Origin: Actinomycetota bacterium
GTDB lineage: Bacteria; Actinomycetota; Acidimicrobiia; Acidimicrobiales; Ilumatobacteraceae
Direction: 5' to 3'
Length of the DNA: 34,329 bases
Assembly (NCBI GenBank): GCA_017853685.1
Contig: JAFMJD010000009.1
Span: forward strand, 1-34,329
Positions within the stretch are counted from its first letter, which is position 1. Each line of letters starts with the position of its first letter. Position numbers and translations under genes: made by a program. This document shows positions 15,507 to 25,075 of the stretch, piece after piece. The notes beneath the pieces were generated by a model, which saw only the letters and a program-made list of their open reading frames with translations, did no database searches and had not been told where the DNA came from.

Positions 15507-18500
15507 TCACGTCACGAGATAGGTATCCATGAATACGAGGCGACGCCGGTACCCGAGCGATGGTGTGAACACCGACCCGGCGAGCTGCAGCAACGAACGC
15601 GAGTCTCGCTCGAACTCCCGGATGACCAGCCGAACCTGCATCGCGGCCTGTTCGGCGTTCGGCGACACCACATTCACTCCGGACACCACGAAACGGCCGA
15701 TGCCATTGAGATTCGTCCCGGGCGCCGGCGACATCGTGTACCGACGAACTGCGTCGTTGTCCACGATGTCCTCCCAGCCGAGTGAGTCGGCGTCGTCCTT
15801 CGACGCATATGACGCAGGCCGATGCTGCACCGTGATCTCGAAACTCGGGGGAACCGTTGCCTGCGGGACGTCGCCCGACACGCTGCCGGCCAGTCTGGGG
15901 ACACCGGTGGTGGCAGACCCGTACATGGGCCCGGTCACCGAGACCGAACGCAGGCTGGTGAGGCCCGACACGGTGAGCGTGCGCGTCGGAGACAATTGCG
16001 CCGCGTCTACCAACACGGGTGCCGACAAGAAGCAATCCGGCAACGAGTAGGGCTGGAAACGCGCAAGCGCGAGACGGATGAAGGGGCGATACGCATCGCC
16101 CAGATCCACCTCGATGTCGCTGTACCAGAGTTGCTGTTCTTCGTCGTACTTCACGGCGTGCGGTACCGCAGTGACCTTGGTGTTCGTACCGGGAACCGAC
16201 AGACCCTGTACCCACTTGGTGGAGTGCGACGGGCTCGTGGCCGCCAGCGGGAAGTTCGCGACGTTCAACTCGGTGCGCGCCGGTGATCCGACACGCAGCG
16301 GATCACGTCCCCACGCACTGCTGTACAACTGCTGCGGTGCCTTCGGCAGACCGGTACCCGGCGGTGCGGCGACAATGCCCGGTTTGAGTGCCGCTTTGGA
16401 GAGCGGCTTGGGCAGGAGCAACACCGCAAGCATCTCGTCGTCGCCGCTCGAGAACCACGGCCGCTCGAGGTACACGCGCAGAATGCGACCCTTGCGGGTA
16501 CGACGCCTTCCGGTGAGGAGGAACCCGGTCTTCACCGGTGCCCACCCCGTATCGGCAAATGCGGGGACGACATCGCGCACCACCGGCGGAGCCGGACGTG
16601 CCGTAGACGGCACATGCCGGTACCGCGCGTTTGCGTCGGTGGTCTGGCGCGTCACGGTGTCGGGTACGAAGTCGATGTCGACGGCTTTGCCGAGGTACGC
16701 GCCCGAGAGCATGGTGAGCGTCCCGGTGGCGTAGTTGATCGAGTAATCGACAGCGCGCGACAACACGGCTCCGGTGACTTTCACCACCACTCGTTCGCTG
16801 AGGGGTTGCACCGCCGACGTGGTGAAGTCGAGTGTGGAGCCCAGTCCACCGAGTACATAACTGACGGTCTCGGTGAAGTACTTCGCATATCGACTGGTGC
16901 CGGTGACCCGGAATCGCACCCATCGGTGCTTGGTATCCCCAAACTCGAAACTCACACCGCTCAACGCAACGAAACTCGGTCGCACACCGGGAGTGGGGTA
17001 GTTGACGATGAACGGCTGGGTGGTTCCTTCTCCGGGTGTCTCGACCGGGACGGTCGGTCCCCGATCGTTCCACTCGGTCCAGTCGAGTCGAAGGTCCAAC
17101 TGGCTCGTGCTCTGAGGGTGACACAACACGCGCGTGCCGAACGATGCCGACGTGCCACCGGCCTGACGAAACGTCGAGATCGGGAGGGGGCGGGGTTCTG
17201 CAAGCGGCTTGCGCACTGCGTGCACCACGGTGAGCACAGTGGGCGGCGTCACCAAACGGTTCAACCCCTGCACCACCCGCGTCACACGACTACTGAGCGA
17301 TACGGGCACAGGCGTACGGGTCTTGAGCAGATGGACGATGCCGAAATGACCTGCGAACGAGGGTGTGAGCAGCGAGGACAGCGAGATCGTGAACTGCTCG
17401 CCCTTGGCGACCCTCACGCGGAATCGACGAGTCGTCGTTACGCCTCCGGCGAGCGCGGCGTCCTCGAGATCGAGCGCCGATGGTGCATTCACACCCAGCC
17501 CCGACAGGGTGACTTGTGACGATCGGGCATCCGCCCAGCCGAGCGCACCCCTCGAGTACTTGGTCGCCTCGGTTCCCATCTCGGGGCCCACGATGCGCAG
17601 TCCGTATGCAGCCGGATCCACGAGCCACGGTGGCTGCGGCAGATCGCCGTCCACCACCGGACTCTGCGCCGAGCCAGAACCCGGATCTGCTGCTGCAAAA
17701 CCGTACGTCTGATACCCGGGCTCGCTCATCCACGACGGTGCATCGGTGTCGCCGATCAACTTCGCACCCTCGCGGTCCGACAACAACTTGTAGGCGACCG
17801 TTGGTGCCAACGAATCGAGTGAGCCGTGCAGTTCCACCAGGTGTGCATTCGCCCCGGGCGGCAGCAGATGGCGTGAGGTCCGACCGGCAGCAGCCACTGG
17901 ACTGAATTCGTCCTCGCTGTAGATCACGAGATTGGTGAGCGACTCACCCCGGGCGAGACGCTGAGTCTGCACGATGGTCGGCGGGGGAACCGGCTCGTAG
18001 CGCAGATAGGGCGCCGCTACGCTCGGCGTACCTGCAGACTCCAACAGCGAGCCCGTGCTCTGCAGCGAAGGACCGAAGCCGGCGAGATTCGCCGAGCGGA
18101 GACGGAACCGATAGGTGCGGCCGTAGCGAAGGCGTGGAAGCGATCCCGGGGTTACCGAGGTGACGATCTGTAGGCCAAGTTGTTCGTTGTACGGAGTGGT
18201 CTGGTCCACGGGCTGATTGGTGGTTGCTGCAAGCGTCCGGCCCGGCCGTGGTGCAACGAGACTCCACCCGGTCCACTCGAGAACCTGCTCCTGCACGAAG
18301 GTGTCGGCATCGGTCTTTCCCGGCTCGGCGCTCGCGGTTACACCGAGCGAGATCACGCCCTCGGTGAGATACAGCGGTCGTTCACCGGGAAGCCAGCCGT
18401 CAACGATGTTGTCGGGCACCGAGTACACCGCCTGGGCACTCACACTGCTGGGGAACAGGTTCACGGTGTAGTCCTGATCACGCTTGGTGATCGATCGCCA

Positions 18501-19853
18501 CTTGCCCTCTGCGGAGTCCCAGACGTCCACTCGCCAACCACGGATGAGGTCTTCAGCGTAGAGCTCGACCCCATCACCCGACCCATCTGCTGCACCACCC
18601 GGAGCGCTCGCACCCTCCAGCAACGCTGCAGACCGCTTGAAATCGGCAACCACATCCAACGCGCGTCCGGCGCGCACGAGCGACAGTCCTCCCGAACGTG
18701 GGGCAGGCACATCCACCGTCGCCGGCGCGTTTCCCGGTGCCTCCTTGGCCACGATGCTGGCGGCGCGCGCAACCGAGTCGGCCAGACCCATGGCTTTGAG
18801 CGCAGTGCCCTCGACGTCGAGCGAGATCACCTGCCAGCCCTTCCCCGATGTCGGGTTGTAGGCGGATCGCAGATCGAGCGAGCCCGACACGCTGAGACGC
18901 TTGGTGTCCTTCGGCGCGGCGAGGAAGGAAGCGGCGTTCAGGCGGGTTCGGGGAAATGACTTCGTGCCGCTCACTTCGCCCACCCAGCCATCGGTTGCGT
19001 CCAGTTGGACGAATGACGAGTCGGCGAAGTTGCCCGATTCGAGAACGTCGGCCGCAGCCACCTCGTAGTCCATCACGAGCCCGAGGCGGCGCATGAGGTA
19101 CGGATGATCCGCAAGCATCGCGAGGATTCGATGGAAGTCCAGACGCGGCGGGGTGATATCTGGGTTCGACAACATGTAGGCCACGCTCGTGCGCGGCTCC
19201 ATGAACCGCTGCAACTGCATGTGATCGCCCAACGGACTCTCACCCGTGGCACTCGCATCAGGCCGCGATGAGCCATGCGGAATCACCTTGCTGAAGGGTG
19301 CTGATTCACCGGAGTTGAATCCCGCCGTGAAAAGCTTGTTGACCCGATCACGCGCCTGGGCATCGTTGATGCCGGTGAGCGACTTGAGCTTTCCGACGAG
19401 CACCGCCGGACTCGGTGAACGTGTCTCGTGCGACTGCGCAAGCTCGAAGAACAACTTGCTGTGGAACTCATGAAGCGGCACGACGGGATACGAGTGGAAA
19501 CGCGAGGTCGCAAAGCGTGCAGCGAATGCCGAGCGAACGAATGCATCCACCGGGAGCGACCCCGGACTGCTGAACAGTTGTGTCCAGAGCTCGAGATCCG
19601 GGTCGGCCGAGATTCGAGTAGCCGAGACGTTCGAGAGCACCGAATACGCAGGACCGGCGGTCAGCGCCTTGAGCCGGACCGTCTTCATCTGCGCGGCGAT
19701 GGTGGGCCACTCCACGAAGTCCGAGAACGACGAGAGATAGCTGCCCCCGCTCAGTCGAGGCGCCACGTGCACCGAGAAGCGGCGAGTGACACCTCCCGTG
19801 CCGGCGCGGCCAGCGGGCAGAACGGTGAAGACGACGGTTTGTGTGGTGGGCAT
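15507..19853 (-). CDS. Very large beta-rich protein of unknown function (1448 aa)
   Basis: I do not recognise a characterised family. The 1448-aa product has no signal peptide, no membrane helices and no obvious catalytic motif. It starts TQTVVFTVLPAGRAG and continues RRFSVHVAPRLSG, suggesting beta structure from the outset. A helical stretch lies near 120-180. Around 565-590 the sequence LPRLRYGRTYRFRLRSANLA resembles a fibronectin-III-like strand pattern. Near 1256-1294, PFIRLALARFQPYSLP then LVDAAQLSPTRTLTV has the look of a conserved block. ATG 19853 is chosen over 19889 because GAGGA stands upstream at good spacing. It begins 28 bp after the Tat-signal protein gene and is surely co-transcribed with it. 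It could be an extracellular assembly protein carried out with its partner, or a cytoplasmic structural protein; both are inference. Confidence 0.8.
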   Translation of the reverse strand: MPTTQTVVFTVLPAGRAGTGGVTRRFSVHVAPRLSGGSYLSSFSDFVEWPTIAAQMKTVRLKALTAGPAYSVLSNVSATRISADPDLELWTQLFSSPGSLPVDAFVRSAFAARFATSRFHSYPVVPLHEFHSKLFFELAQSHETRSPSPAVLVGKLKSLTGINDAQARDRVNKLFTAGFNSGESAPFSKVIPHGSSRPDASATGESPLGDHMQLQRFMEPRTSVAYMLSNPDITPPRLDFHRILAMLADHPYLMRRLGLVMDYEVAAADVLESGNFADSSFVQLDATDGWVGEVSGTKSFPRTRLNAASFLAAPKDTKRLSVSGSLDLRSAYNPTSGKGWQVISLDVEGTALKAMGLADSVARAASIVAKEAPGNAPATVDVPAPRSGGLSLVRAGRALDVVADFKRSAALLEGASAPGGAADGSGDGVELYAEDLIRGWRVDVWDSAEGKWRSITKRDQDYTVNLFPSSVSAQAVYSVPDNIVDGWLPGERPLYLTEGVISLGVTASAEPGKTDADTFVQEQVLEWTGWSLVAPRPGRTLAATTNQPVDQTTPYNEQLGLQIVTSVTPGSLPRLRYGRTYRFRLRSANLAGFGPSLQSTGSLLESAGTPSVAAPYLRYEPVPPPTIVQTQRLARGESLTNLVIYSEDEFSPVAAAGRTSRHLLPPGANAHLVELHGSLDSLAPTVAYKLLSDREGAKLIGDTDAPSWMSEPGYQTYGFAAADPGSGSAQSPVVDGDLPQPPWLVDPAAYGLRIVGPEMGTEATKYSRGALGWADARSSQVTLSGLGVNAPSALDLEDAALAGGVTTTRRFRVRVAKGEQFTISLSSLLTPSFAGHFGIVHLLKTRTPVPVSLSSRVTRVVQGLNRLVTPPTVLTVVHAVRKPLAEPRPLPISTFRQAGGTSASFGTRVLCHPQSTSQLDLRLDWTEWNDRGPTVPVETPGEGTTQPFIVNYPTPGVRPSFVALSGVSFEFGDTKHRWVRFRVTGTSRYAKYFTETVSYVLGGLGSTLDFTTSAVQPLSERVVVKVTGAVLSRAVDYSINYATGTLTMLSGAYLGKAVDIDFVPDTVTRQTTDANARYRHVPSTARPAPPVVRDVVPAFADTGWAPVKTGFLLTGRRRTRKGRILRVYLERPWFSSGDDEMLAVLLLPKPLSKAALKPGIVAAPPGTGLPKAPQQLYSSAWGRDPLRVGSPARTELNVANFPLAATSPSHSTKWVQGLSVPGTNTKVTAVPHAVKYDEEQQLWYSDIEVDLGDAYRPFIRLALARFQPYSLPDCFLSAPVLVDAAQLSPTRTLTVSGLTSLRSVSVTGPMYGSATTGVPRLAGSVSGDVPQATVPPSFEITVQHRPASYASKDDADSLGWEDIVDNDAVRRYTMSPAPGTNLNGIGRFVVSGVNVVSPNAEQAAMQVRLVIREFERDSRSLLQLAGSVFTPSLGYRRRLVFMDTYLVT

Positions 19854-19881
19854 GTGGATTCCTCGTCGCTCGCTCTGCCGC

Positions 19882-22800
19882 TCAGGCAAACGCCCCGACG
19901 TAGTCGTCGTAGTTCGTCTGCGACATCAAGTCGGCGTATCGGACCGGGCCGCCGGGAGCGGCGAGGGCCGAGGCCGATTTTCCGACTGACGCTCCCGTGC
20001 TGTTCCCCCCGAACTCTTTTTCGACGGTCATGGTGACGTCTTTCGAGAAGAAGGCGACCTCGACCGTCACGGTGAGTTCGGCCCGACCCTTCGCCACGCC
20101 GGGGGGCTTCACGTACGAAAGGGTGAGCAGGAACTCGATAGAGATCGTGATGATGCACAGCACCTCGACCCGGCCATTGAGACGCACGAAACCCGAGAGC
20201 TCGAGTTGCTCATCCGGATCGGTTCGCATACCGAAGTAGATGCCCGCCATCACGCTCACGCTGCCGCTGGCGATACCGATGTCGAACTGTGCTGCTGCAC
20301 CGAACTCGAGGGAGATCTCGAGCGAACGAATGCCGTTGAGGCCCAACTCGATTCCGAAGAACCCGCTGCCACCGAAGATTCCGACGGTGAGGAGGAACGG
20401 ACGGTCCTTGCGACTGACGTTGAACTTGGCCGTCATCGGATCCGAGTTGAACGGCAGCGTGATCAGCATGCCCACTTCGAGGTTGGACAGCGAGAACACG
20501 CCCACGGCCAATGTGGGCAGACCGAGCGTGAATCCGACGGCCACCTTGCTGGAGGACACATCGAAGATCGGGTTGAACTGGAGGCCCGAATCCTCGAGCG
20601 GCACCACATCGCCACCACTCGCGCTCGGGAGACTGTTGAACAATCCGCTCTCGGGTGCGAGGTACCGGCGCAACTCCATGATGTATTCGAGCGCGCCCTT
20701 GAACTCCACGTTCGCCAGGTTCGGTTCCACCTTGGCACCCGCGCCCGTCTTGGCCGAGAACGTGAGCGACGAGAACTGCAGGGTGATAAAGCCGAACTCG
20801 TCGATGCCAATGAGATTCACCCGGAAGTTCTTCAACTCGGCCCGGGCCTCGGCCTTGGTCTCGAGCTTGGACAGACTCGGCGACGACGTGAAGTCCGACG
20901 CACTCACGTCGTACTTCACCGTGGCCTCTGCGGCGATGATCAGTTCCGAGTTCGGACCCTCATCGGTGAAACTGTTCTGGAAGATGTCGAGCGGCGAGTT
21001 CTTGAGATTGGTTGTCGACCACCGATACTTGATGGTCATGCCGATCGGGATCTTCTGACTCTTCCCCAGAACCGTGACGGTCTTGTAGATGATCTCGGTG
21101 GTGAGACCAGGAATCTTGGGCTGTTCGAGATCGATGCTCGGCAGACTCGAACCACCACTGAACGCGCCCAGGATGTCGGGGAGTTCGATGCCGCCGAGGA
21201 TCTTCGGGAATCCGGAGAACCAATCGGCCGGATTGAAGTTCAACTTGCCGCCCACACCGCTGATGAGATCGGGCAACGACCCGAGGCTCGGCCAATTCCC
21301 CCCGAAGGTTCCGAGTACCGCCGAGAGTCCCGTGAGGCTGAAGTTCGGCGAGATCAATCCGCCGATCTGGCTGAGATCGGGAAACTCGATGTCGAGACCG
21401 GCGATGCTGGGCAGATCGAGGGACGGAATCGAACCGAGGTCGAACATTCGGGCGAAGACCTTGCCCACGGCATTCAGGTCCCCGAATCCCGAGCCGAGGT
21501 ACACGTCGGGGAAGCGGAAACCGAACACGCCACCGATACCCGCAAGATCGCCGAGGCCATCGAGTTTGATGGCGGCGAAATCCATCGCGGGGAACGAGAG
21601 ACCCTCGCCGAGGAGATCGCCGAGCAAATCGCCGAGTTGGCCGAGATTCAAGAGCCCCTTGAACGAGATGCCGAATGTAGGGAAGCTCGTCTTGCCCACG
21701 GTGTCCTCGCCGAACTCCGGCGCAAAGCCGATTCGCAACCCGTCGAGTTTGATGAGTCGGAAGTTGGCGTTCGGGTAGGCGTCGTAGGCATTGGCGAGCG
21801 CATTCCTGTTGGCCAACGACGGATCGACATACGTCGCCCGGGCAAACGCCAGTGGGATCTGGACCTGATGCTGTTGGCCCAACTGGTCGGTGACCGTGCA
21901 TGACCACCGAAACACCTCACCGCCGATCGTGGGGAAGTACGCGCTGGGTTGTACTGCGGTTCCACCAATGTCGGTCTTGGCGATGGGCGGTGTGCTCTCG
22001 GTGTCGATCGTGATGGTGGTGAAGGGGAATCGGCGACCGAACTCGTCGTCACCGCCGTAGGTGCGGTGCTTCTCCTTCACGACGATGAAGGTGTACGTGT
22101 GCAGGTACGCCACCGGTCCAGTCGATGCGCCAGTGCCCGTCGGTGTGATGAACACTCGCTCGGACACCGTGACTTCGGCGGCACGATGCAACGTGGGGTA
22201 CAGATACCCCTCGTACACGACCTTCACGAAGTAGTCGCGACCCGCAAAGGCCCGGTGCACGTAATTGATCAGGCCGAGGTTGTAACCGTTGCCGATGTGC
22301 TTCTCGAAGTCGCCCGACATGTCCACGGTGGCGCCGATACTCGACATGCGGAACCGTTTGGCCCGCAGCGCAGGCGGAGTGGGTGCGTACGGGTTCGGCT
22401 TGTAGGTGGTCTGCCCGACGAGTTGCCAACGGTCGTACGAGCCGGGCAGCGTGACGAATCCGAGATCGGGTGAGGCGATCGGTGGCGACGTCTCCTCCGG
22501 AGCGTTGAGCGGGTCGTAGTCGGGTGAGTTCGTCCACACGGCACGCAGGTCCGCGTCGCCGTACCCAGACCATGAGTCGTAGTCGAGATCGTTCGGTGTA
22601 ACACGATCAGCGCCGAAATCGACAAAGCGAAGGTTCACATCGCGCAGGGCCGATGACCACACTTCGGTTCGCCCGCCGTGGGTCACCGGAGTGAGCGAGT
22701 GCAACCACCGTCCGAACGATGTGGGCGTAAGGATCAGCCCATAGGGAAACTCGATCGCGGTTTCGGGCGCGTGATCGCCCACGAGTAGCGAATAGGACGC

Positions 22801-23493
22801 TCCTGCTCTCGGCTCGGCAAGCGGCTTCACTGACGGACCGGCCACGACTCCCGGTGTCCACACCCGACCGACGTCGGCTTCGGCCACCAGTGCAGGAGTG
22901 AACGCTCGGCTCGTCCAGTTGAGCAAGCCCGATTCGGTGAAGGGCACATCTGCCGCCGTGGGGTCGATCTCGAAGGCAAGACGACTCGGCGACCCGATGC
23001 GTGAGCGCAATGGCAACGCACGGTGCCAGCGCTTCGTGGCTCCGCTCCCGGTGGCGTACGGCACGCCGGCTTTCGGTGCAGCCGGACTGCCATCGGGATA
23101 ATCGCTTCCGGCTGGATCCTGGAAGTGCAGTGCCTCTTCGGCCACGTGCTGGGGAGGGAACTCCACCACGATGTACGCGGCACGACTTCCGTACTCCTTG
23201 GTGAGTCGTTCGGGCGACCCGGTCACCTGCAGGTTGTAGAAGGTGAAACGGAGATCGATGAGATCTGCGGCGCGCGAGAACGTGAACGTCCATGACGTCG
23301 GATTGTCGAACAGCGGCAGAGCGGGGCCGACGCTGCGAGCCGGTTCGCGTGCTGCCGCAGCAGCCAGTTCTGCCGGCGAGATGATGGTGGCTCCGGCGCC
23401 ACCGGCCATCAACGCGAGGAATCTGCGTCGTGACTGGGGCGCGACGAACTCATTCGGCTCGGCCTCGGGCCGATCGGCATCTCCACCTGCCAT
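19882..23493 (-). CDS. Tat-exported giant beta-rich protein of unknown function (1203 aa)
   Basis: No characterised family recognised. The N-terminus carries a Tat signal: SRRRFLALMAGGAGA at 21-35, then an Ala-rich stretch (AELAAAAA) that could be the cleavage region. It is therefore expected to be exported folded. Residues 50-590 are beta-rich. About 598-791 is a Leu/Gly/Pro/Phe-rich tract of loose repeats such as SIPSLDLPSIAGLDIEFPDL and FPKILGGIELPDILGAF. About 1000-1160 is a run of alternating hydrophobic strands (LTVGIFGGSGFFGIELGLNG, SVSVMAGIYFGM) suggesting an extended beta-sheet or barrel, possibly membrane-facing. GAGGGGAG stands nine bases before the ATG, and TAGGGT on the minus strand (23532-23527) is a candidate -10 box. 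It is the first gene of a two-gene operon with the 1448-aa protein. Confidence 0.82.
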   Translation of the reverse strand: MAGGDADRPEAEPNEFVAPQSRRRFLALMAGGAGATIISPAELAAAAAREPARSVGPALPLFDNPTSWTFTFSRAADLIDLRFTFYNLQVTGSPERLTKEYGSRAAYIVVEFPPQHVAEEALHFQDPAGSDYPDGSPAAPKAGVPYATGSGATKRWHRALPLRSRIGSPSRLAFEIDPTAADVPFTESGLLNWTSRAFTPALVAEADVGRVWTPGVVAGPSVKPLAEPRAGASYSLLVGDHAPETAIEFPYGLILTPTSFGRWLHSLTPVTHGGRTEVWSSALRDVNLRFVDFGADRVTPNDLDYDSWSGYGDADLRAVWTNSPDYDPLNAPEETSPPIASPDLGFVTLPGSYDRWQLVGQTTYKPNPYAPTPPALRAKRFRMSSIGATVDMSGDFEKHIGNGYNLGLINYVHRAFAGRDYFVKVVYEGYLYPTLHRAAEVTVSERVFITPTGTGASTGPVAYLHTYTFIVVKEKHRTYGGDDEFGRRFPFTTITIDTESTPPIAKTDIGGTAVQPSAYFPTIGGEVFRWSCTVTDQLGQQHQVQIPLAFARATYVDPSLANRNALANAYDAYPNANFRLIKLDGLRIGFAPEFGEDTVGKTSFPTFGISFKGLLNLGQLGDLLGDLLGEGLSFPAMDFAAIKLDGLGDLAGIGGVFGFRFPDVYLGSGFGDLNAVGKVFARMFDLGSIPSLDLPSIAGLDIEFPDLSQIGGLISPNFSLTGLSAVLGTFGGNWPSLGSLPDLISGVGGKLNFNPADWFSGFPKILGGIELPDILGAFSGGSSLPSIDLEQPKIPGLTTEIIYKTVTVLGKSQKIPIGMTIKYRWSTTNLKNSPLDIFQNSFTDEGPNSELIIAAEATVKYDVSASDFTSSPSLSKLETKAEARAELKNFRVNLIGIDEFGFITLQFSSLTFSAKTGAGAKVEPNLANVEFKGALEYIMELRRYLAPESGLFNSLPSASGGDVVPLEDSGLQFNPIFDVSSSKVAVGFTLGLPTLAVGVFSLSNLEVGMLITLPFNSDPMTAKFNVSRKDRPFLLTVGIFGGSGFFGIELGLNGIRSLEISLEFGAAAQFDIGIASGSVSVMAGIYFGMRTDPDEQLELSGFVRLNGRVEVLCIITISIEFLLTLSYVKPPGVAKGRAELTVTVEVAFFSKDVTMTVEKEFGGNSTGASVGKSASALAAPGGPVRYADLMSQTNYDDYVGAFA

Positions 23494-23635
23494 CGTGTCC
23501 AGCTCCCCTCGCTGACGCTGCCATCACCCTAATTCACCGGCGACGACGGTGCGTCGGACGACGGGCGACGGGCGACGAAGCGGCGCAGCTCAGCACCGAT
23601 CACAGTTCGACCCGTCGGTTGCGTTGGAACGCCTC

Positions 23636-25075
23636 ATGACGACCACACCCGACTTCCCCATCTCCATCGAGCACCGCCACAAACCCTCCCGGCCCGACGT
23701 CGTTCGGGCCATGGGAGCGGTGGTGGGTGCTGCGGTGGGCGACGCGCTCGGAGCACCCTTCGAGTTCGCGATGGCGGGTGAGTTCGGCCGACGCTTTGCT
23801 GCGCCGGTGATCGGCGGTACCGGCGAGATGGTGGGCGGCGGCGTGTTCGGCTGGGCTCCCGGTGAGTTCACCGACGACACCCAGATGGCGATCGCCCTCG
23901 CCGAGGCACTGTTGGCGCACGGCGGATATGACCCTGACCGGGTATGGGAATGGTTCCGCACGTGGGTGGAGACCGCCCGTGACGTCGGCACCCGAACCGG
24001 TGCCTCGCTCGCCCACGCCGATTGGCGTTCGGTGCCCCGGAACACCTCGCACAGTGCGGGCAACGGAGCGCTGATGCGCGCCTTCCCGCTGGCGCTGGCC
24101 TTCGGTGGGGCCGACCGGGAAACCACCCGGGCGGTGGTGCTCCACCAAGCGGCGCTCACCCACCCCGACGAATCCGCCGGGTGGGGAGCATGGATCGCCG
24201 TCGAGATGATCCGTTCGGCGATCCGGGGCGGCGACGCGCTCGCCGAGATCGATGGACTGCTCGACGACATGCCCGATGAGCTGTCGGCGCAGTTCGCTGC
24301 ACTGCTCAGCCCGCGCTGGAAGCCGGGCGACTCCGCTCCCTCGAACGGGTCGGTGTGGGGATGCCTTGCCGAGGCCGTGTGGGCAGTGCGCTCCACCGAC
24401 TCCTACGAGGCCGCCATCACCGCAGCGATCGATCTCGGTGGCGACACCGACACGGTGGCGTGTGTGGTGGGCGCCATCGCCGGAGCGATGTACGGCATGC
24501 AGGCGATCCCGTCTCGCTGGGCCACCTATGTGCACGGGTCGCTCGACACTCCCACCGGGCGTCGCTCCTACTCGCTGTTCGACCTCCAGAACCTCGCCCG
24601 ACGACTCATGGGATTGGCCGTCAAGCCCGATACGCCTCCCGAGACACCGGCGGGGCCGATGGAGGTGGCTCCTTCGCTGCATGCAGCGGACCTCTTGGGT
24701 GCGGCGAGTGTGCCCACCGACTGGGCCGTGGTGTCACTGTGCCGAACCGGCGACCACTTCACTGCACACCCGGTGCGCCGCAACATCTACCTCATCGACG
24801 AAGAGGGCGACCACAACCTGTCGATCGGTGATGCAGTGCGCGACGCCGTGGATGCCATCGATGCGTTCTTGGCCGAGGGGCGCAACGTGGTTGTGCACTG
24901 CCACGGTGGGCGCAGCCGCACCGGGCTCGCGCTGAAGGCCTGGGCGATGCGCGCGTTCGGATACGACGAGCGTGCCGCACACGAGTGGCTCGAGGCCGCG
25001 TGGCACCGCTATCAGGACTACAACCGTGACTTCCTCGATTTCCTCCACTCGGAGTGGACGCCACAGGTCGGCTAG
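23636..25075 (+). CDS. ADP-ribosylglycohydrolase fused to a Cys-based (dual-specificity/PTP-type) phosphatase
   Basis: A 479-aa two-domain enzyme. Residues about 20-320 form an ADP-ribosylglycohydrolase (DraG/ARH) domain with GDALG at 35-39, EFTDDTQM at 77-84 and GGDTDTVA at 268-275, the metal-binding acidic motifs. It should remove ADP-ribose from proteins, nucleic acids or small molecules. Residues about 335-479 form a Cys-based phosphatase domain. HCHGGRSRTG supplies the Cx5R loop with C422 and R428. The preceding strand VVVHC and following helix fit the fold. Both active sites look intact. ATG 23636 is used; the frame is open to 23549 without a better site. Its stop overlaps that of the convergent SCO6745-like gene in a CTAG. 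A joint role in ADP-ribose-derived phospho-compounds is inference. Confidence 0.92.
   Translation: MTTTPDFPISIEHRHKPSRPDVVRAMGAVVGAAVGDALGAPFEFAMAGEFGRRFAAPVIGGTGEMVGGGVFGWAPGEFTDDTQMAIALAEALLAHGGYDPDRVWEWFRTWVETARDVGTRTGASLAHADWRSVPRNTSHSAGNGALMRAFPLALAFGGADRETTRAVVLHQAALTHPDESAGWGAWIAVEMIRSAIRGGDALAEIDGLLDDMPDELSAQFAALLSPRWKPGDSAPSNGSVWGCLAEAVWAVRSTDSYEAAITAAIDLGGDTDTVACVVGAIAGAMYGMQAIPSRWATYVHGSLDTPTGRRSYSLFDLQNLARRLMGLAVKPDTPPETPAGPMEVAPSLHAADLLGAASVPTDWAVVSLCRTGDHFTAHPVRRNIYLIDEEGDHNLSIGDAVRDAVDAIDAFLAEGRNVVVHCHGGRSRTGLALKAWAMRAFGYDERAAHEWLEAAWHRYQDYNRDFLDFLHSEWTPQVG

Noticed and set aside
20206-21903. A 565-codon plus-strand open frame across the Tat-signal protein gene
   Set aside because: The translation is a Glu/Arg/Ala-rich mirror of the Leu/Gly-rich tract on the other strand; it has no ribosome-binding site or motif.
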